A DNA stretch of 64,000 bases from Harmonia axyridis (Eukaryota > Arthropoda > Insecta > Coleoptera > Coccinellidae), in assembly GCF_914767665.1 (NCBI RefSeq), contig NC_059501.1, positions 24,714,501 to 24,778,500 on the forward strand, written 5' to 3'. The notes beneath the pieces are model-generated. The model made no database searches. It had not been told where the DNA came from and worked only from the letters and a program-made list of their open reading frames with translations. The position numbers were made by a program, and so were the translations under genes. How positions within the stretch are numbered: position 1 is the stretch's first letter; each line of letters opens with the position of its first letter. Positions 36,701 to 45,700 of this stretch are shown here, one piece after another.

Positions 36701-39700
36701 CTATCATAAATGTTTCCGTTAAAACAATCACATGAAAATCATCTGTATATGTTCTCAACATTAATTTGAACTCGTCAAAATTCCTGTCGATACTTCTGAT
36801 ATTATTGTGAATGATTTTAAATTTTGATTCTATGTTATAATGTTTGAGATCCCCAACATAATCTATATATTCTGCTTTATGTGTTTCCCCCTCAAAATCC
36901 CTCAAGAATTGATCCATGTATATACAATTAAAACTTAAAATAGATGAATAAAGAGTAGTTTACCTTAGCTCTTCTAACCTCCCTTCTTTCCTTTCTTTCC
37001 ACTGTTATCAGCTTTTTGTTCTTTCTTGACAACTCCACTACCTGATGACTGCTTTGGTTCTGTTGTTACCAGTTTTTGCTCTCTCCTGGCACTACCACTC
37101 CCCGAAACAAATTGAAAACAAATATAAAAAAAATTGAAAACAAATATATAATAAACATACGAAACATATGAAAGGCGAAACTAAGGATCAACAGAAAACT
37201 TTCATTGACTTTTCGAAACGGTTTCCATGTTTTTGAAATTATTTCCGCCCTTTTTATTAATTTACAATCCGCCTTCTGAAAGAAAAGGAATAAATGAAAA
37301 TCATATGTGCATTATCAGCATGAGTAAATAATTGTGCCATGTTAGAATACACTTGTAACAAATTATTCATTCAATATTCAGGTTCTGTTGTCTACTATGA
37401 TGTTAACCAAAGATCTTTATTCTCTACTGGTCTACATTCACGTAAATGTATATGCATATTACCTAAGTATTTTTCTGAATTGGAGGATTTTATTCAGAAT
37501 ATGTATGTCCAATTAAATATAAATTCGAATTTGAAAAAACTATTAAGAAACTAAAAAACAGCTCTCCATCGTTGGAAAATAAATCTTTACTAACTAGGTA
37601 GAATCTGAAATAGAAAGAGAATTTCTGGAAATGATATATACAGGGTGTTTTTTCAACATCCATAATTAATCTGGAATTATCACATTATAAAACCTGTATT
37701 TCGAAGACAGTTTTAGAATTATTGAATGTACTCATCAAAATTGAATGATCCATACCGAAGTTATTGAAGTAGAATCAGTCGAAACTGAAGAATCAAAATT
37801 AAATTTGAAAGTGTTGTGTCCTGAAATTTCTTTGATTCTTCAGCATCAGGATCCTTTTTCTCTCATTTACGGATTTATAATTATAATTATTTCGTTTTCA
37901 ACGAAGACGATACTCCCAATATTCATTTTCTTTTCAGTAAAAATCAGGCTATGATCGAGAAGATATACAGACGTTCTATGTCGTACGAAGAGATGATTAA
38001 TACTGTGGCATTAGTCTTCAGTAATGGTCACTACTCCTTCGAACATCCAAGGCCATTCGTACCCAATTTGATACCAATTGGAGGTTTTCATGTAACCAAA
38101 CCCAAAAAACTTCCAAAGGTAAATATATGGTTGACTCTGAAGAAAATCATGGAATTTGATCATTTCCATGCAGAAAGTGTAGGGGTGACTTGGGAGGGTT
38201 GATACAAGGGGAGGTTTGATACAAGTTCAAATTTTCCGCGTGCAGTGCTTCAATGAGTGTGGAAGTACTGTCAGTTGAAGCTAGCAACGATCGCGTCATG
38301 AACAATAGTTTTTAAGCTAAAATCGTGTTTTTTACATATTCGATGTAAGAATTTGCTTAACAAACTTAGGGCTTTATCTCTTCATCAACAAAAACTAACG
38401 AAATTCATCACTTTATTCTTAATGCGCATTTCATTTAGAACATAGACGCCAGTAGAACAGATCTTCAATCGAATATCATAATATGTTCCAGTCCTATTTT
38501 TTTTTTTGTCTTCTAGAGAGGTTTGATACAGTAAATCTCACCTCAAAAGAAAATTAAATAATGCAAAAACAACAAAAAGTGTGTTTGATGATTTGCTTCC
38601 TTAGCACGAGAATGATAAAGATCCAGATTCTGATGAACGTCAAAAATAATGAATTGCAGTAGATGCAAGCTGGATCGTCATCTTCATCAGAAAATGGAGT
38701 GCCATTCAGCAATCAGCTTGTGCAAGTGTCAGTAGTAAATTAAAAATGTTTACTTGCGAATTATGTAGGAATAAGGAAGTGTTATGATAATAAAATATTG
38801 ATCTCTTTTTATTGCTTGTACCTTTTTTCTTATTGTATCAAACCTCCTTTTTAGTGTATCAAGTCTCCCATGTAGAGGGAGGTATGAGACACTTTGCACC
38901 GACAATTTCAATAACTCATAATCAAGATTAAAATTTTCATTTTCAGTTATTAAATATTGCTGAACGTTAATGGATAAATGGATTGGTAAATGTTCAACAC
39001 AAATTTTTTATTAACAATTTTGTAGAAAATGTATCAACCCTCCCTAGTCTCCCTTACTCCTTGAAAACTATTAGATTTCTGTGTACGGATACTGAATTTT
39101 CTAGCCTTAAATACATTGAATATGGTCTGCTACAATTTGAATGCCTTATGGTAATTTGTGGATCGATCAACTAGGAATATTATAGGTATCATAAACTTGG
39201 CTGTCTGTTTCAATCCATAGTGGCTACACACTACGAGGTCTGGCTATCGAATAACGAGACTGGTTACGAAAAAGGGTTTTATTATAATAATTATTCTACA
39301 TTCGAATGCTCCTCTTCAATATACTTCCCTTTCCTCGACACACCTTTCCTTACGTTTTTTCCATTGATCGAAGCAGAGCTGGAAGTCTTCTTTGGTGGAG
39401 GCTTTTAGGAGCTTTGCCGTTTTTTGCTTTACCGCTTCCATTAACTCAAATCGAGTCCCTTTCAAAGCAGATTTTATCTTCGGAAACGAAAAAAAGTCGC
39501 ACAGTGCCAAATCTGTCGAGTACGGCGCGTGGAGTGCGCTAACCGGCCAAATACTGCTTCACAGATAGCGCATTATGGGCAGGTGCGTTGGCCTGGTGCA
39601 AAATTCACTACTACTTGGCCTTTTCTTACAAACTCGTTCTCGGAGTGTTGCCAAAACTGACAAATAATAAGTATGGTTGACAGTCTGACCCTCTGGAACC

Positions 39701-42700
39701 CATTCAGTCATCACGATACCTTTAATGTCGAAAAAAACGATCAACATTGCCTTGAATTTTAATTTGGACATACTTGTTTTTTTGATTGTGGAAGATTCAA
39801 GTGTCTTCCAATGCATCGATTGCCACTTTGTTTTTTTCATCGTATTGAAAAATCCACGTTTTGTCGCAAGTAATAATGTTTTTCATGAGTCCGGAATATT
39901 TTTTTAACTTTTCAAGGAAATCTAAGCAGACCTGTTGACGCAAGAGCTTTTGGTCAGGGGTCTGGTTTTTAAGGAGCAACTTTGCGCAGACTTTTGTCAT
40001 GTGTAATTCCTCGTACAAAATTTGTCTAATCGTTTCTTTATTGGCGTTTACAGCCTCGGCAATCATCCGGATGCTCATTCAACGATCTGCACATACAATT
40101 TAGTTGATTTTGATCACTGTTTCCGGAGTTGAAACAGTGACTTGGCGTTGTTCATTTTCAGTTCTTTCTTGGCCCTCACTGAAGCGCACACCACTCAAAA
40201 ACACTCGCACGAGATAGAGAATTGTACTCATAGGCCTCTTGCAACATTTTATAGCACCCAGTCGGAGTTTTTTTCAATTCAATGAGAAATTTGAGATTGA
40301 TACGTTGCTCCTGTTTTTCGTCACACATGGTTTTCCTCGTCCTTAACTTCAGCATCAACTTCTTACAATACAATACATTATTATGTCTTCCAACACTTTT
40401 ATCTACCTTAATTTGTGTAGTTTATTTGGTAGTTACTCATAACAGGTCATATTATTTAGTTAGTTCTTTATAAATATAGAGGAGAGTTGGTGTTTCTTAA
40501 ATGGGTCACCCTATATTTTTCAACGCAGTTTTTCTGAAGTAGATTTGTCAAAAAGCTTTCCCTAATCAATTTTTCAAAAATATAAATATGAATATCTCAT
40601 ATAAAAATATTTTTCATTTACAATTCATTCGGAATTTAAAAGGAAAAAAGAGAACATCACTGTCTATAGCTTTCGAGCGAATAAATTGGAATAGCTGTTT
40701 TATTTGTATACGAATTTCCTTGTTTTCTAATATTTCTGAATAGAAGCATACTTTGTTTTAGCTATTTCAAGACTTCATGGACAATCGATCAAATGGGATA
40801 ATATACTTCAGCCTTGGCTCTAATATGAAGAGTACTATGTTACCACGTCAAAAAGTAGAAGAAATTCTGAGAGTATTCTCTGTATTACCCTATAGTGTAA
40901 TTTGGAAATGGGAAGACGAAAATCTGGAAGGGAAGCCAAGAAATGTTCTAATCAGCAAATGGTGTCCACAAAATGATATACTTGGTATGTTCTAATGTTC
41001 TTTCTTAGATTTATTTCCAAACACTGAATAAATTTCATTTCAATTTTAGCTCATCCCAGATTGAAGTTGTTTATATCTCATGGAGGCCTACTAAGTACAA
41101 TCGAAGCTCTTCATTATGGGGTTCCACTTTTAGGAATACCAATTTTCGGAGATCAGAAATCGAATGTACCAAATGCAGTTAGAAAAGGTTATGCTCTGCA
41201 AATAGATCTGAAGGATTTAACTGAATTGGGTCTCTTCCAAGCCCTACATGAAATCATGACCAAACCGAAGTTAGTTGATACTTAGTTTTGTATGTATAAC
41301 GAAGCTTGAAAAGTTTGAAAAATGAAAAAATTGCTGATAGGCAGTTTACCACAAAAGTTGAAAATATCAGAAGAATCAGGAAATAACGTATCTGTAAATC
41401 TCAATGTAATCAATTTTCATCGAAAACACGAAAATTGCTCATAGTTAGTTCAAGTCAATAAACTAAGTGCGTTAATTCTGATAGGTATGATCAAATCTGA
41501 GATAGTTATCTATAATTCAAGTGCAGATGGCATTGATAAGAAATGAGTCGGTGAGATTTAAAATGAACGAGAGTTCAAGTATGAACCTTCTGTACGAGTG
41601 TTATACATTATTTTCTCTAATTCACCGAATTTTCATTGAAATTGATTCCCACTCGTCATTTTCTGCTTGACCCATTCTCATTAGATGTTTCCTAAGGCGA
41701 AAATGCCCTGTGAAGAATAAAGTGAGGAGGTGTAGTATCTTCCTGCCAAGATCCAAATATGTACTTCTTGGATCTCGCAGTGTCAAAGTTTCGAAGAAAC
41801 TTTGTCCAACCCAGGAAGATTTCGCTAGTGTTTCTTTCAGTTTTTCATTTCTCTTGAATCTCTTTCTTGTAGGTATTCTACAGGCTATGGCTACACCACA
41901 GAAAGGCTTCGGACCAATGAAAGAAGTTTTTGCTCCTTTTTTCGCGACTTTGTTAGCCTTTTCATTCCCTTTAATTTCTGAGTGTTCAGGAATAGACCTT
42001 GTTATTCTTGCCTATTTCATTGAGTTTTCTTCGACACTCCGAAACTATCTTAGAATCTATGACATTTGAGCTCAGTGCTTCGATTGCTGTTTGAAATTTT
42101 CAGATGGTTTCTTATTAGGTTCATTCCCTTTAATTCCTGAAATGTCGGGAAACCAGACTAAAAACACCTTGCCTATTCGAATGAGTTTTCTTCGGTACTC
42201 CAATACCATCTTAGAATCGATGATATGTGAATTCAGTGCTTGATTTCAACACGACTATCACATTTCTTGCTAGGTTAATTTCCACACATCTTTCAATTAC
42301 AAGTATATCTTCCAGAAAAACTCTAAGAAAACGACCTAATAGTGAGCATTTGTTACCAGTCCCGAATACTCCGGTGCCATTCTCCATTGTGGTTTCAAAA
42401 CCATCTTTGTACCATTTAATAGTTTTTTCTTGAGAACTGGGATTGTGGATTCCCATTTTTTCTACTAGAACTAGAAACTTGAAATTTTTAGCGAAGGTCA
42501 GAATTTCGATAGCCACGGTTTTGCGTTAATGGCCAACATATGGCCGTTCGAAATTTTATTTTTCCTATGAATAGAATGGATTTTATGTATTTCGATGTAA
42601 ATTAATAGTTTGAAGCATAATTTGGAATTTTATATTGATTGCATCTCCAGCACCAGAAAAAAAAACAGAAAAATTCATGAAGAATATCGAAAAAAACTGA

Positions 42701-45700
42701 TTTGATCGTTCGCGAGTAGATGTAAAATAACAACTTCAATTAAAAATTCATGTTGATCAGAACCTCAAGAAATTCAATCAGAACATAAGAAAAGTGAAAA
42801 AATTTAATAATACCAATTTTTACGATACCGCCCCCGCCGCGGAATATGAGGAATACATCTCTGAAATTTAAAGTGTTTCTCACACACAATTATCCTAAAT
42901 GAAAATATTATTATTTTTGTCTGGTATAAACTGTACTAAGTTTAGTTGTTTAGTAGACCAAGAAGAGGCGTGAAGTACAGTTCGAGAGGGTTCCCCTTGA
43001 AAACTGATCACTTAGCTTGCCAGGTGGTTCTTAAAATTTGAAACTCTGTGGTACTCAGAATAAGAGAAATAGACCAAACATATGTTATATATTCGAAATC
43101 AGGGGAAAAAGAGCTAGTCAAATATAGAAAAATATACAGGGTGTTCCATTTGAAAAAATGAAGTTGCAATCAATATGTTGCCCACTCTTTATATTTGTCG
43201 TTATGTGAAATCATTTTGAAAAACACTAGTCGCCTTTATGAAACTTTTGTAGAAAACATTTTTTTGTATCCTTTTAGTAACAAAGTTAAAGGGGGTCAAA
43301 TTATGGTGAAAAACCCGGTACCTATATGTATTAGGTGTACTACTTTTCTCCCGCCGTTTTACAATAGATGGTTGTAGCAGGGGCGGATCCAGGGGGGGGG
43401 CCATGGGGGCCATGGCCCCCCCCTCGCGGACCTTATAACTATAAAAGTGTATCCTGAATTCCCGAAAAATATGCACTCATTAAGTTTTAAATTTTTTTTT
43501 TCCAATAGATAGCTTTAGTTATCTGTATTACGCGTTTAATAAGTCCGATCGGGTTCCACAACATGGCGTTAGAAAGATGAGATTTTGTACTACATAATCT
43601 TTTGCGACAGTTTTGTGATAAGTTTACTCAGCGCGCGTTGAAGATGGACAAAATAACAAAGAAAAAATACGTTATATTTGAGTTTTCCTTCGATAAAGGT
43701 GAAAATGCGAGCCAAGCGGCTGAAAATTTAAATAGTGTTTATGTTCTTGATACTGTAATAGCCAATTACGCGCAATTTTGGATTCGTCGATTCCGTTCCG
43801 GTAATTTTTATGTCAAAGATGCTTGATGCTGGAGACCAATTGTCTAAAATATCGACAAAATCAAGGACATTTTCGGGTCCTGTTTCCATTGCTCAAGAGT
43901 TGAAGATTGCGTAAAAAACCTTTTTGAACCATTTGCAAAAGGCTGGTCTCAAGAAGAAGCTAGATGGGTACCACACGAGTTACTGCAAAAAACCTCTTAG
44001 ACCGAATTTCCATTTGTGAATCGCTGCTGAAACGCAATAAAATAACCCCATTGTGGAAACGGTTGGTGGCTGGTGATGAAATGTGAATGACTTACGACAA
44101 CGTCAAGTGAAAACGGTCCTAGTAAAAAAGCGGTGAGCTGTCGGAAACGGTCAGGAAGGTTTTGCTGTGTATTTGGTGGGATTGGCAGGGAATTATCTAC
44201 ATAAGCTGCTCCCCTAAGGCACACATATTGACTCGGATCTGTACTGTCAACATTTAGACCTTCTGAAGGAAGCAATTGCCCAGAAGCAACCACCAGGAGA
44301 GGAATTGTGTTCCTTGGGGACAACGTAAGGCCACACACATCAATAGTGACTCGCCAGAAGTTCTTATGCATCCACCTTATAATCCGGACCTGGCACCAAG
44401 GGATTATCATATCTTGCTGTCCATGGCGAACAATTTTGCTGGTGAAAAATTCGTTTTAACAGAGGCTTGTGAAATTCGACTGTCTCAATTTTTCGCCAAT
44501 ATCGACTAGGGCTTCTATGAGGGAGGCATACACAAACCTTCAAAAAAGCAACAAGTTATAGAACAAAACGGCGCATATTCGAAAGGAAACGGATCATTCT
44601 AACTGTGGTAATTAAATCTTGATTTTTATGCAAAAATAATGATTTTTTTCTATACCTCATACTTTCTTGTGCCCGAGTTTTCTCATGAAATACATCTACA
44701 TATATTCATGAAATTGTTCGAACTTGTTTTTGTACTACAAATATTTTGGAAACTGAATATGATATGATTTACTAAAATACATCTTTCTATAAAAAAACAC
44801 GTGTCTTGATAGGCATCAACAAAAAATTCCGCTATTTTGCTAATCGATATCAGCCGTGACTTTCTATGGCCCCCCCCTCAGACATCGCCTGGATCCGCCC
44901 CTGGGTTGTAGCGGTAAGTGGTAGTCGAAATAAATATATCGTAGTTGTCATACAATAAGCTTAGGTATATGTAAATATAACGCCATCGAAATATCAGGGA
45001 ATTCTTGTGTCTACATCATGAAGTTATTCTCGATTAAACATGTCAGCTAAAGAACGTTTTATTTTTCTGCTTATATATGAAGAAATCTGCGGCTGAAGCT
45101 CATCGAATTATCTCAAATGAGGGTGCTCTTAGTGGTTTCGACGTTTGAAGAACGGTGATTTCGACGTTGAAGACCAGCATGGCGGTAGAAGAGACAAGGA
45201 AGATGCAGAATTAGAGGCATTACTTGATCAAGTACTTTATCAAACGTAACAAGAATTGGCAGAATCATTGATAATGACGCAACAAGCCATTTCAAAAGGC
45301 CGTAAAGTCATGAGAATGATTCAGAAACAAGGAAATTGGGTGCCGTACGAGTTGAAGCCGAGAGATGTTGAAAGGCGTTTGTTAGCATGTGAACAGCTGC
45401 TTGCAAGGCAAAGACGAGAAGGATTTCTGCATTGCATTGTGACTGAAAAGAAAAATTGGATTAAATACGATAATTCCAAGCTCAGAAAATCATGAAAATA
45501 TCCCGGCGATGCCCGTAGACGGCCAAATCGAATATTCACGGTTCCAAGGACACCCTCGGTATTTGGTGGGGTCAGCTCGTAGTGTATTATGAGTTGTTAA
45601 AACCGAAACAATCACAGGCGATCATTATCGAACGCAATTAATGCGTTTGAGCCGAGCATTGAATAACAAACGGCCGCAATACAATGAGAGTCATGATAAA

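Larger units (their letters stand above)
33681..37180 (-). mobile_element. CR1/Jockey-like LINE, 5' truncated, ORF2 intact
   Basis: The element runs on the minus strand: an ORF1 remnant ending at 36974, a 56-nt gap, ORF2 36917-33999, a 3' UTR of about 290 nt, and a (TTA)n tail (TAA on the + strand, 33680-33711). The left boundary near 37180 is approximate. It sits in intron 2 of UGT gene 1, antisense to it. The open long ORF and clean tail point to a recent insertion. Confidence 0.88.
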
